Below, piece after piece: positions 8,573 through 16,622 of a stretch of DNA of 48,349 nucleotides. Made by a program: the position numbers and the translations under genes. The notes under the pieces are model-generated. The model did no database searches. It was given only the letters and a program-made list of their open reading frames with translations, and had not been told where the DNA came from. Source of the DNA: Sva-07 sp041685755. GTDB taxonomy: Bacteria > Actinomycetota > Acidimicrobiia > Acidimicrobiales > Ilumatobacteraceae. Location of the stretch: assembly GCA_041685755.1 (NCBI GenBank), contig JAWLFC010000010.1:1-48349 (forward strand), read 5' to 3'. Position 1 is the first letter of the stretch. Each line of letters begins with the position of its first letter.

Positions 8573-9531
8573 CGGCTGGTCTCGGCGATTCGTTCGACGA
8601 GCGTCAGCAGCTCGAGCGTCGACGACAGGGGGCGGGGCCAGGGGGCGTCACCGCGCGCGGCGGCGGCGACCGCTTCGACCATCGAGCGGTATGGGTCGTT
8701 CGGGGTGACCATCGTGCGTTGCACGGTACCGTCGCCGCGGGCGAGCAGGATCGTCGATGCCCCGCCGGTGTGGGCATCGGCGTCGAGCACGAGCGACGCC
8801 CGGTCGCCGATGATCTCGAGGCGCTGCTCCTCGGCGTCGACGAACGAGCAGCGGATGCGGGCCTGGCGTCCGTCGATCCACTCCAGGGTCGCCTCGGTCC
8901 GGGCGTCGACACCCGTGACGTGCCAGAGCGCGGTGGCCTCGACGAGGTCGGGTACGGCTCCCCACAGCTCGACGATCGGGCCGAGGCAGTAGACGCCGAC
9001 GTCGAGCAGGGCGCCGCCGCCCTGCTCGATCGACCAACGGTAGTTGTCGGCGGCCTCGGGACCGATCGTGAACGTGAACGAGACGTCGATGTCGAGCGGC
9101 GTGCCGATCTCGCCGGCGCCCACCAGCTCGAGCGCGGCCCGCCAGCGGGCGTCGAACGGTGTCATCCAGGCTTCGGCGAGCAGGGTCCCGGCCCGTTCGG
9201 CGTGCTCCGCCATGCGCCGCGCCTCGGCGACGGTCGGCGCCAGGGGCTTCTCGCACAGCACGTGCTTGCCGGCGTCGATCGCCCGTTCGACCCATTCGAG
9301 ATGCATGCCGTTGGGCAGGGGGACGTAGACGACGTCGACGTCGGGATGTTCGATGACGTCGTCGTAGAGCCCGGCGCCGAGGTGCGCCCAGCGTTCGGGA
9401 ACGGGGCCGCCGAGCGCCGAGACCGCCGCCAGGTGGGTGCCGGCAGTGGCATCGATGGCCGGCATCACGGCGCGGGTGGCGACCATCGAGCGTGCGCCGA
9501 TGACGCCGAAGCCGATGCTCGCGCCCGTCAC
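8569..9531 (-). CDS. Gfo/Idh/MocA-family oxidoreductase
   Basis: A 320-residue NAD(P)-dependent oxidoreductase from GTG 9531, which overlaps the upstream stop as GTGA. The N-terminal Rossmann fold (IGFGVIGARSMVATRAVMPA) has an atypical glycine motif. It is followed by VYVPLPNGMHLEWV, the family hallmark CEKPLAP (about residue 98) and the substrate-domain block GGGALLDVGVYCLGPI. Relatives oxidise or reduce sugars, inositols or amino-sugar derivatives, or biliverdin-like substrates. Longer in-frame sequence upstream is Arg-rich noise inside the neighbouring gene, so the overlapping GTG is preferred. With the paralogous oxidoreductase upstream and the hydrolase downstream it forms a coupled set. 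Confidence 0.88.
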   Translation of the reverse strand: MTGASIGFGVIGARSMVATRAVMPAIDATAGTHLAAVSALGGPVPERWAHLGAGLYDDVIEHPDVDVVYVPLPNGMHLEWVERAIDAGKHVLCEKPLAPTVAEARRMAEHAERAGTLLAEAWMTPFDARWRAALELVGAGEIGTPLDIDVSFTFTIGPEAADNYRWSIEQGGGALLDVGVYCLGPIVELWGAVPDLVEATALWHVTGVDARTEATLEWIDGRQARIRCSFVDAEEQRLEIIGDRASLVLDADAHTGGASTILLARGDGTVQRTMVTPNDPYRSMVEAVAAAARGDAPWPRPLSSTLELLTLVERIAETSR

Positions 9532-11072
9532 CGCAGTTCGATCAACTCGCCGCCGTTGGCGCCCGAGCGGTGCCCGGCTTCGAGCACGGCGACGACGTCG
9601 CGTGACTGCTCGGGTCGCACCGCCAGCGGCTCGCCGAGGAGCAGGTGGTCGGCCAGGTTGCGATGGAACCCCCACCCCGGCGACGGCGCCGGTGCCACAC
9701 GTGCTTCACGGATGCCGCGCGGACCCTCGTAGGTGGCGACGGTGAGATCGACCGGTGCCTCGGCGTGGTGGGAGACGTCCTCGACGTGGCCGCGGCCAGG
9801 GACGACCGAGTCGGTGCGCAGCGGCCGGTAGTGCCCCTCGATCGTTCCCCGTGTGCCCTGGACGTGGAACTTGGGTCGACGGATGGCGCACACGTCGCTC
9901 TGGCGGAACGTGGCCTCTCGGCCGTCGTCCCACTGCATCCACAGCGAGAGCTGGTCGGCGTTGGTGGTGTCGTGCCAGACGCGGGTGTGGCTGCTGCAGA
10001 GCACGCGCCGCGGGGCCGAGCCGTACAGCTGCACGATCCAGTCGACGTGGTGCGATCCCCAGTCGTAGATGGCGCCACCGGAGATCGAGTCCTCCGAGTG
10101 CCAGGCCCGGCACGGGTGTTCGAACCCGCCGACGAAGGTCTCGATGTTGAACACCTCGCCGATGTCACCGCGGCCGGTCATCTCGCGCAGGGTGAGCCAG
10201 TCGCGGTCCCAGCGTCGGCTCTGGTGGACGGTGACGGTGCGGTCGACCTCGGCGGCGGTGGCGATGATCTCGTCGGCGTCGTCGCGTCGCAGGCACATCG
10301 GCTTCTCGATGACGACGTGCTTGCCCGCCCGCAGCAGCTTCAGGGCCAGGCCGGCGTGCAGCACCGGAGGGGTGGCGATGATCGCGATGTCGACCGCGGG
10401 GTCGGCAGCCAGCGAGTCGGCGGTGTCGTGGGCGACGAGGTCGGCGAAGTCGGCGCGGGCGGCGACGAGCCGCTCGGGCGCCGAATCGGCAGCGGCGACC
10501 AGGGCGAGCCCGTCGGTCTCCGTGGCCGCCAGGCCGTGCAGGTAGCCCATCCCGCCGAACGGGCCGTAGCCGACCACACCGACGCCGAGATCGGTCGTGC
10601 GGTCGGTGGCGACCGGGTGCAGCAGGCGTTCGACGAATCGACGCAGTGTGGGGTGGGCGCGCAGCGCGTCGAGATCGGTGACGCCGGTGGTGACGACGCG
10701 TCCGGCGCCGAGCGTGCGCACCGTCAGCGCCGGCAGGTGCTCGAAGCGGATGCTGGTGGTCGCTGCGATCGTCACGCCGTCGGTGACGGGACGCAGCGGT
10801 CGCAGCGCCGAGGTCACCGCGACCTCGCCCTCCAGACGAACGGCGGCGCCGGCGTCGGCGAGCGTGACGAACCACTCCGTACGGGGCAGATCGGCGATCG
10901 GCTCGACCCCGGTGAGCGCAGTGAGGTGCTCGTCGCCGGGTTGCGGGGCAGCCACCAGTGCGGTCGCCCCGGCGCAGACGAGGTCGATGATCTCGTCGAC
11001 CCGCCGGGCATCGAGGGGTCCGGAGACGATGAGCGCGTCGTTCCAGCAGGCGGCGGGCATCTGCGGGACCAT
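9528..11072 (-). CDS. Gfo/Idh/MocA oxidoreductase with an extra N-terminal ThuA/GATase-like domain
   Basis: 514 residues from ATG 11072. Residues about 160-514 are a complete Gfo/Idh/MocA oxidoreductase: Rossmann VGVVGYGPFGGMGYLHGL, IIATPPVLHAGLAL, the EKP motif in HVVIEKPMCLRRDD, then GGAIYDWGSHHVDWIVQL in the C-terminal domain. Residues 1-155 are an extra domain (DALIVSGPLDARRVDEIIDL, then the IRFEHLPALTVRTLGAGRVV region) that looks like the alpha/beta domain of ThuA or trimerisation-type amidotransferase folds; this part is a tentative call. A GTG three codons upstream is an alternative start. It is the first gene of the minus-strand operon and is divergent from the metal importer across about 107 bases. 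Confidence 0.8.
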   Translation of the reverse strand: MVPQMPAACWNDALIVSGPLDARRVDEIIDLVCAGATALVAAPQPGDEHLTALTGVEPIADLPRTEWFVTLADAGAAVRLEGEVAVTSALRPLRPVTDGVTIAATTSIRFEHLPALTVRTLGAGRVVTTGVTDLDALRAHPTLRRFVERLLHPVATDRTTDLGVGVVGYGPFGGMGYLHGLAATETDGLALVAAADSAPERLVAARADFADLVAHDTADSLAADPAVDIAIIATPPVLHAGLALKLLRAGKHVVIEKPMCLRRDDADEIIATAAEVDRTVTVHQSRRWDRDWLTLREMTGRGDIGEVFNIETFVGGFEHPCRAWHSEDSISGGAIYDWGSHHVDWIVQLYGSAPRRVLCSSHTRVWHDTTNADQLSLWMQWDDGREATFRQSDVCAIRRPKFHVQGTRGTIEGHYRPLRTDSVVPGRGHVEDVSHHAEAPVDLTVATYEGPRGIREARVAPAPSPGWGFHRNLADHLLLGEPLAVRPEQSRDVVAVLEAGHRSGANGGELIELR

Positions 11073-11164
11073 ACCCAACACCCGCCGACGATGCTCGCTG
11101 GGCGCACGGAACGTCGGTGACGAAAAACTCCGCGGACAGCACCGTATTGCGAACAGGTCGCATG

Positions 11165-11170
11165 TAGCGT
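11165..11170 (+). promoter_or_regulatory. -10 element of a near-leaderless metal-importer promoter
   Basis: TAGCGT lies exactly 8 bases before the GTG at 11179 with no Shine-Dalgarno between them, so transcription should begin at or next to the start codon. No convincing -35 element and no obvious Zur, MntR or DtxR box is visible in the 107-base divergent region. Confidence 0.5.
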
Positions 11171-11178
11171 GCTCCGCC

Positions 11179-12228
11179 GTGACACGAACCTCTTCATCCT
11201 CCCTCGGCCGGCGGCTGCTGGCCGGGTCCGCCACTCTCGCCCTCGTGGCCGTCGTCGCGGCCTGTGGCAGCGACGACTCCTCCGACGCCGATGGCGTCAG
11301 CGCCGACGGCTCGTCCGACGACACGCTGCAGGTCGTCACCACCGTCGCACCGATCACCTCGATCGCCGCCAACGTGATCGGCGACTGCGCCGAGATCGTC
11401 GGCATCGTGCCCGAGGGCACCAACTCCCACACGTTCGAACCCCCACCCTCGGCGGCCGAGGTGATGACCACCGCCGACATCGTGTTCATCAACGGCCTCG
11501 TGCTGGAGGAGCCGACGAAGGAACTCGCGCTCGCCAACGTCGACGACGGCGTGGAGGTCGTCGAGCTCGGCGACCGCACGATCTCGCCCGAGCAGTACAA
11601 GTACGACTTCTCGTTCCCCGAGGACGGCGGCAAGCCGAACCCCCACCTGTGGACCGACCCGACGCTGGTCAAGGTCTACGCCGACATCATCCGCGAGGAG
11701 ATGGGTGCGCTCGATCCGGACTGCGCCGAGCAGTACGACGCCAACTTCGCCGAGTTCGAGGCGCTCGTCGACGAGTTCGACGCCGCGATCTCCGAGGCGT
11801 TCGCCACGATCCCCGAGGAGGAGCGCAAGCTCGTCACGTACCACGACGCGTACGCCTATTTCGCGGACACCTATGGTTGGAACGTGATCGGAGCCGTCCA
11901 ACCGTCCGACTTCGGCGACCCGACCCCCGCCGAGGTGGTCGACCTGATCGAGCAGATCGAAGCCGAGAACGTCACTGCGGTGTTCGGCTCGGAGGTGTTC
12001 CCGTCGCCGGTGCTCGAACAGATCGCCAACGAGACCGGCGCCACCTACGTCGACGACCTGCGCGACGACGACCTACCCGGAGCACCCGGTGACGCCGACC
12101 ACTCCTGGCTGGGGTTGATGAAGTTCAACTTCATCACGATGACCGAAGCACTCGGTGGTGACGCCTCGGCGCTCGCTGATTTCGAGGTCCGCGACGTCGT
12201 CCCCGACAACGCCGAGTACCCACAGTGA
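11179..12228 (+). CDS. Zinc/manganese ABC importer substrate-binding lipoprotein
   Basis: A 349-residue cluster A-I metal-binding protein (ZnuA/PsaA family). It has an Arg pair at 11-12, a hydrophobic signal, a lipobox ending at Cys29 (VVAAC) and an acidic linker. Probable metal ligands are His84 (GTNSHTFEPPPS), His156 (NPHLWTDP), His222 (TYHDAYAYFADTYGW) and an Asp near 292 (TYVDDL); three His plus a carboxylate fit Zn or Mn binding. The His-rich loop common in many ZnuA proteins is absent. The GTG start at 11179 is chosen because it immediately precedes the signal peptide and follows a TAGCGT -10 by 8 bases. ATPase and permease genes follow, completing the importer. Confidence 0.92.
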   Translation: MTRTSSSSLGRRLLAGSATLALVAVVAACGSDDSSDADGVSADGSSDDTLQVVTTVAPITSIAANVIGDCAEIVGIVPEGTNSHTFEPPPSAAEVMTTADIVFINGLVLEEPTKELALANVDDGVEVVELGDRTISPEQYKYDFSFPEDGGKPNPHLWTDPTLVKVYADIIREEMGALDPDCAEQYDANFAEFEALVDEFDAAISEAFATIPEEERKLVTYHDAYAYFADTYGWNVIGAVQPSDFGDPTPAEVVDLIEQIEAENVTAVFGSEVFPSPVLEQIANETGATYVDDLRDDDLPGAPGDADHSWLGLMKFNFITMTEALGGDASALADFEVRDVVPDNAEYPQ

Positions 12229-12241
12229 TCGGGTCCGCTCG

Positions 12242-13072
12242 ATGACCCTGTCGTCCTTGCCGGTCGGTTCACCGAGCTCGGCCGGCGGGCTGATCGCGGT
12301 CGATCGGGCGACCGTCAACTACGACGGCGGCGCACCGGTGCTGATCGACGTCGACCTCACGGTCGAACCCGGCGATCTCGTCGGCATCGTCGGTCCGTCC
12401 GGGTCTGGCAAGTCGACGCTGCTCAAGGTGATGCTCGGCACGGTCCGCCCGGTCTCGGGCACCGTGCGGCGCGCTCCAGGGGTCACCGTCGGGCTCGTCC
12501 CGCAGGTGGAGACGATCGACTGGAGTTTCCCCGTCACCGTGGCCGAGTGCGTCGGCATGGCGCGCGCCCGGGGCCTGCGGCTGCCGTGGATCAACAGGCG
12601 CGAACGCGCCGAGATCGCCGAGGTGCTCGACCGGCTCGGCCTCGGCGGACTGGCCCATCGCCACATCCGCGAGCTCTCCGGTGGGCAGCAGCAGCGTGTG
12701 TTCCTCGCCCGGGCGCTGTTCACCGACGCGTCGGTGATCTTCCTCGACGAACCGACGTCGGGCCTCGACGTACGGACGCGTCACGACGTGCTGCATCTCC
12801 TCGACGACCTCAACGCCGACGGCCTGACGATCGTGCTGACGACGCACGACCTCAACGGCATCGCCGCCCACCTGCCGACCGTGGTGTGCCTGAACCGGTC
12901 GGTGATCGGTGCCGGGCGACCCGACGAGGTGCTGGTGTCCGACGTGCTCGAACGCACCTACGGCTCGCCGATGGAGGTGCTCGAGCACGGCGGGATGCGC
13001 GTCGTGGTCGACGCGGCGGTCGACGCGACCGTCACCCCGATGCGGCGCCGAGCGGCGGGGGATTCGGCATGA
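12242..13072 (+). CDS. Zinc/manganese ABC importer ATPase (ZnuC type)
   Basis: A 276-residue ATP-binding subunit. Walker A is GPSGSGKST (about 56-64), the Q-loop region reads VGLVPQVETIDWSFPVTVAE (the VETIDWSFP stretch is typical of metal-type ABC ATPases), the signature is LSGGQQQRV, Walker B is VIFLDEPTSGLD, and the switch His sits in TTHDL. It starts 13 bases after the binding-protein stop, and its own stop overlaps the permease ATG. It energises uptake through the following membrane protein. Confidence 0.93.
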   Translation: MTLSSLPVGSPSSAGGLIAVDRATVNYDGGAPVLIDVDLTVEPGDLVGIVGPSGSGKSTLLKVMLGTVRPVSGTVRRAPGVTVGLVPQVETIDWSFPVTVAECVGMARARGLRLPWINRRERAEIAEVLDRLGLGGLAHRHIRELSGGQQQRVFLARALFTDASVIFLDEPTSGLDVRTRHDVLHLLDDLNADGLTIVLTTHDLNGIAAHLPTVVCLNRSVIGAGRPDEVLVSDVLERTYGSPMEVLEHGGMRVVVDAAVDATVTPMRRRAAGDSA

Positions 13073-13917
13073 CCTGGGCCGAGCTGATCCGGCCGTTCGA
13101 GTTCGAGTTCTTCCGCAACGGCCTCTACGTCGCCACGATCGCCGGCGCGCTGTGCGGCCTCGTCGGCTGCTATGTCGTGTTGCGCAACATGAGCTACATC
13201 GGCCACGGCCTGTCGCACTCGATCTTCGGTGGCTACGCCGTCGCCGGGCTGGTCGGCGTGAACCTGTTCCTCGGCGCCGGGGTGTGGGGCGTCGTCACGG
13301 CGCTCGCCGTCGGCGGCATCGTGCGGCGCCGTCCCATCGGCTCCGACGCCGCCATCGGCGTGGTCACCACGGCGTCGTTCGCGCTCGGTCTGGCGCTCGT
13401 GCAGCTCTACGGGTCGCCCGGACGCAACGCCGACGCGCTGCTGTTCGGCAACGTGCTCGGGGTGACCACCACCGACGTGTGGCTGATCGTCGCCGTGGCG
13501 TTGGCGACGGCGGCGATCGTGTTCGGCTTCTACCGCCAGTTGCTGTTCACCACCTTCGACACCGAGGTGGCCGCCGCCACCGGGGTGCGCACCGCCTGGA
13601 TCGACGCGCTGCTGATGGTCGTGCTGTCGGCCACGGTGTTGGCGACGATGAACGTGATGGGGGTGACGCTGATCGCCGCCACCCTCGTCGTCCCGGCGGT
13701 CGTGGCTCGGATGCTCACCGACAGCTTCGCCAAGATGCTCGGTCTGTCGGCGGCGATCGGCGCCGCCAGCGGCTTCATCGGGATGAACGCCAGCTACCAC
13801 CTCGACGTGGCGTCGGGTCCGACCATCGTGCTGACCGCGGCAGCGTTCTTCATCGTCGCCTACGTCTTCGGTGGGCGCCTGCGCCGCCGCGCCGACACCG
13901 TCGCCCACGCCCACTGA
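13069..13917 (+). CDS. Zinc/manganese ABC importer permease (ABC-3 family, ZnuB type)
   Basis: A 282-residue polytopic membrane protein of the ABC-3 family with about eight hydrophobic helices. Early blocks FRNGLYVATIAGALCGLVGC and NMSYIGHGLSHSIFGGYAVA match the family, as does the late VMGVTLIAATLVVPAVVARM segment. The start overlaps the ATPase stop (ATGA), so the three importer genes form one transcript with coupled translation of the last two. The substrate range (Zn2+ or Mn2+) cannot be separated by sequence alone. The protein ends in a short Arg/His-rich tail. Confidence 0.92.
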   Translation: MTWAELIRPFEFEFFRNGLYVATIAGALCGLVGCYVVLRNMSYIGHGLSHSIFGGYAVAGLVGVNLFLGAGVWGVVTALAVGGIVRRRPIGSDAAIGVVTTASFALGLALVQLYGSPGRNADALLFGNVLGVTTTDVWLIVAVALATAAIVFGFYRQLLFTTFDTEVAAATGVRTAWIDALLMVVLSATVLATMNVMGVTLIAATLVVPAVVARMLTDSFAKMLGLSAAIGAASGFIGMNASYHLDVASGPTIVLTAAAFFIVAYVFGGRLRRRADTVAHAH

Positions 13918-14000
13918 CCGTTCACTCGTCTCCGGAGCGGTCGACACGGTGCACTGTCGTCGCTAGGTTGGGCGCGGCAGCCGACCGAAGAGGGGGAGTC

Positions 14001-14564
14001 GTGAAGCCGATCGCCGTGTTGTCCACCGTGTTCGCCGTGGTCGTGGTGAGTTGTGGGGGCGATGATCTCGGGAACCTGGATCTGCCCGCCGTCGACACGG
14101 CTGCGCCCGATGCGTCGGGGGAACTCGAGGCGGACGTCGATGAGGACTCGGAGCCCGGCGCTGCGCCAGAGTCGGTCGCTCCGGCCGACATGAACACGAT
14201 CAGGATCGGTTCGCAGGTCTGGGAGCGGACCCTGCCGATGACCACCGGACAGTGCTTCGTGCAGAACGTCGACGGACTCCCGCCGAGCGGTGTGGCGTGG
14301 GGGACGCTCGACGGCGACGACGATGTCTCCTTCTCGGCAGGCCAGAGCCAGGACGGCACGAACGAGGCCCGTGTCGAGGACCAGGAGACGTACTACTGGA
14401 TTGCCGGACCAGGGGTCGCCGATGGACCCGACGACCTGGAGGTCGAGCTGGACTTCGACGCGTTGACCATCAGGGGTCAGGGCACGTTCAGCAACGTCTT
14501 CACCGGCGAAACGGCCCCCGGGTCGTTCGCCTTCCAGTGCGAGAACGACGGCTCCGGCAGCTGA
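14001..14564 (+). CDS. Hypothetical lipoprotein
   Basis: 187 residues from GTG 14001, just after GGGGGAG; a TAGGTT hexamer at about 13965 could be its -10. The N-terminus has a Lys, a run of aliphatic residues and the lipobox VVVSC (Cys about 18), followed by an acidic, Pro/Ala-rich linker to about residue 65. The folded part contains two cysteines that may pair (TTGQCFVQN and AFQCEND), and DQETYYWIAGPGVADGPDD. I recognise no family. It follows the metal importer by 83 bases but probably has its own promoter, and converges on the LLM oxidoreductase across a shared hairpin. Confidence 0.75.
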   Translation: MKPIAVLSTVFAVVVVSCGGDDLGNLDLPAVDTAAPDASGELEADVDEDSEPGAAPESVAPADMNTIRIGSQVWERTLPMTTGQCFVQNVDGLPPSGVAWGTLDGDDDVSFSAGQSQDGTNEARVEDQETYYWIAGPGVADGPDDLEVELDFDALTIRGQGTFSNVFTGETAPGSFAFQCENDGSGS

Positions 14565-14579
14565 AGCCGGACTCCCACC

Positions 14580-14618
14580 GACGATTGCACCAGCGGTCAG
14601 GGCCCTGCTGCAATCGTC
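14580..14618. terminator. Hairpin between convergent genes
   Basis: GACGATTGCA (14580-14589) and its exact complement TGCAATCGTC (14609-14618) form a 10-bp stem; the loop contains a second self-complementary core, CAGGGCCCTG. It lies between the lipoprotein stop and the stop codon of the minus-strand oxidoreductase, overlapping the latter. Neither side has a T-tract, so a bidirectional terminator role is inferred. Confidence 0.55.
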
Positions 14619-15636
14619 ACGCGGCGCGCAGGGCCGCCATGACGGCCGACCAGCGTTCGGGGTCGCTGGCGTAGGGGGCGTAGAAGCTGAGTCGCTGGAT
14701 GACGTCGCCGTAGCGCTTCGACAGCTCGGGGGCGATCGCCTCGGGTTCGCCGACGACGGCGAAGGTGTCGAGGATCTCGTCGTCGATCAGCGTGCCCATC
14801 TGCTCCCACTCGCCTTGCTTGGACAGCGCGTTGAGTTCGTCCTGCAGGCCGCCCCAACCGTGGATCTCCAAGACCCCGCGGTACGCGGGCGTGGAGCCGT
14901 AGAACGCGATCTGCTGGCGGGTGGCGGCGGCAGCCTTGGCGATCTGGGCGTCGTCGTTGCCGGTGACCACGAACGACGGGCCGATGATCTCGAATCCCTC
15001 CATCGTCCTGCCCGCCTTGGCCCGTCCCCGTTCGAGTGCCGGGATCGTGACCTCGCGCAGGTAGCGCTCGGTGGTGAAGCCGTGGCAGATGAACCCGTCG
15101 CACACCTCGCCGGCGACCTCGGTCATCAGCTCGCCGACGCCGGCGAGGAACACCTTCGGCGGGCCGAACCCGTCGAGGTCCTTCGCGTCGGGCGTGAAGA
15201 ACGGCGTCATCAACGTGTGGGTGTAGAACTCGCCGCGGAAGTCGAGCTTCTCGCCGGTCAGCCAGGTGTTCCAGATCGCCCGCATGGCCAACACCATCTC
15301 GCGCATGCGCGCGGCCGGCTTGCTCCACTCCATCGAGAACCGCTTGGTGATGTGGGGCTTGATCTGGCTGCCGAGGCCGAGGATGAACCGGCCCTCGGAG
15401 TACGCCTGCAGGTCCCACGCCGTGTTGGCGAGCGTCATCGGGTTGCGCGCGAACGCCACCGCGATCGACGTGCCGAGCTCCAGCGTCTCGGTGTGTTCGG
15501 CTGCGAGCAACAGCGGCAGGAACGGGTCGTGCGACGTCTCGGCCGTCCAGGCACCCGAGTAGCCCGCCGCCTCCACGTCCTTGGCCTGCTGAGGCACGCT
15601 GCGCAGGTCGGTCGAGATGCCTCCGTCGATCTTCAT
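14617..15636 (-). CDS. F420-dependent LLM-class oxidoreductase
   Basis: A 339-residue TIM-barrel flavin/deazaflavin oxidoreductase of the luciferase-like family. Key blocks are AKDVEAAGYSGAWTAETSHD near the start, LELGTSIAVAFARNPMTLAN, the LGLGSQIKPHITKRF strand that lines the cofactor pocket, and a C-terminal VVGEPEAIAPELSKRY. Most actinobacterial members of this type use coenzyme F420 for hydride transfer; the substrate is not evident. The ATG at 15636 follows a TAGCGT -10 by 7 bases with no Shine-Dalgarno, so the mRNA is probably leaderless. Longer in-frame sequence upstream is Arg-rich and crosses the neighbouring gene, so it is not coding. Confidence 0.88.
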   Translation of the reverse strand: MKIDGGISTDLRSVPQQAKDVEAAGYSGAWTAETSHDPFLPLLLAAEHTETLELGTSIAVAFARNPMTLANTAWDLQAYSEGRFILGLGSQIKPHITKRFSMEWSKPAARMREMVLAMRAIWNTWLTGEKLDFRGEFYTHTLMTPFFTPDAKDLDGFGPPKVFLAGVGELMTEVAGEVCDGFICHGFTTERYLREVTIPALERGRAKAGRTMEGFEIIGPSFVVTGNDDAQIAKAAAATRQQIAFYGSTPAYRGVLEIHGWGGLQDELNALSKQGEWEQMGTLIDDEILDTFAVVGEPEAIAPELSKRYGDVIQRLSFYAPYASDPERWSAVMAALRAA

Positions 15637-15643
15637 CGACCCG

Positions 15644-15649
15644 ACGCTA
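15644..15649 (-). promoter_or_regulatory. -10 element of a leaderless promoter (LLM oxidoreductase)
   Basis: Minus-strand TAGCGT (15649-15644) is followed by a 7-base spacer and then ATG at 15636. This hexamer and spacing are identical to those of the thioredoxin-TPR gene at 17713. Confidence 0.55.
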
Positions 15650-15655
15650 GACCCT

Positions 15656-15716
15656 CCTGCCCGTCCGGACCCGACCCCGACGCGCACCTGCCCGTCCGGA
15701 CCCGACCCCGACGCGC
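15656..15716 (+). repeat. Tandem pair of a 30-base dispersed GC-rich repeat
   Basis: Two identical 30-base units (15656-15685, 15687-15716) begin CCTGCCCGTCCGGACCCG and end CCCCGACGCGC. The same unit recurs as a pair at 29879-29941. Each unit holds the palindrome GTCCGGAC. The pair starts four bases from the PAC2 stop codon. It is non-coding. Confidence 0.8.
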
Positions 15717-15719
15717 CGG

Positions 15720-16622
15720 TCAGTCCTGGTCGCGGAGGAACTGCTGGATCTCGTCGGCGAGTTCGTCGCCCGAGCGCATCTCGAACGCCGGACCGGGGGC
15801 GACGTCGCCGTCGGTCGACGCGTCGTAGAGCTCCTCCAGTTGGCGCAGCATCGTGACGTGGTCGTCGTTGTCGGCGATCGAGGCGTCGATGCGCTGACGC
15901 TGCGGCCCGACGGCGGCGCGCAGGTCGGCAGCGGCGACCTCGATGCCGGTCGCCTCGGTCAAGCCGTCGAGCAGCGCCACCGACGCCGCCGGGTAGGGGA
16001 GCGCGACGACGTAGTGGGGCACCTGCACCCAGATCCCGAGCGCCGGGATCTTCGCCGCGTGGAGCGCGTGCTCGAGTGCCGCCGCCATCCCGGCCGGCAC
16101 GTCGACCGAGCTGCGGGCGAACGTGACGTCGGCGAGCACGTCGGTCGACGGCGACGACACCGACAGCCGCGGTGTGCGCGTGTGCGGCGCAGCGAACGGG
16201 TACGCGCCGAACGCCACCATCTTCGTCACGCCGAGTTCGACCGCGATGTCGGACACGGCGCGGGCGAAACGGTGCCAGGCCATGTCGGGTTCCGGGCCGA
16301 CGAGCACGAGGACGTCGCGACCCGACGACGACCGGCCGGCGCGGAGCTCGATCGTCGACCACACGAGGTCGGTGTTGACGCCGTCGCGCAGTTCCATGAC
16401 CGGCCGTCGGGCCCGGTAGTCGATGAAGGTGTCGTCATCGAAGCGCACCAGCGGCGACGTCTCGCACTCCTTGGCGAGGGCGTCAGCGGCCGCGGCGGCG
16501 GCGCCCGCGGCATCGATCCAGCCGGTGAGCATCACGACCAGCACCGGCTCGTGGAGCATGGGCTCGTCGACCAGCCACTCGTAGGCGTCGTCGTGGCGAC
16601 GGTCGCCCGGCGGATCGGTCAT
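15720..16622 (-). CDS. PAC2-family protein
   Basis: A 300-residue protein of the PAC2 (proteasome assembly chaperone 2-like) family, which is common in actinobacteria. Blocks include PVLVVMLTGWIDAAGAAAAA at the start, DVLVLVGPEPDMAWHRFARAV, VAFGAYPFAAPHTRTPRLSV and IPALGIWVQVPHYVVALPYP. It probably has the phosphorylase/ATP-grasp-like fold of the family. The biochemical role in bacteria is poorly defined and a proteasome link is only suggested by homology. The ATG at 16622 is shared with the stop of the upstream phosphotransferase (ATGA overlap), so the two are co-translated. The C-terminus ends in an acidic helix (DELADEIQQFLRDQD). Confidence 0.85.
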   Translation of the reverse strand: MTDPPGDRRHDDAYEWLVDEPMLHEPVLVVMLTGWIDAAGAAAAAADALAKECETSPLVRFDDDTFIDYRARRPVMELRDGVNTDLVWSTIELRAGRSSSGRDVLVLVGPEPDMAWHRFARAVSDIAVELGVTKMVAFGAYPFAAPHTRTPRLSVSSPSTDVLADVTFARSSVDVPAGMAAALEHALHAAKIPALGIWVQVPHYVVALPYPAASVALLDGLTEATGIEVAAADLRAAVGPQRQRIDASIADNDDHVTMLRQLEELYDASTDGDVAPGPAFEMRSGDELADEIQQFLRDQD

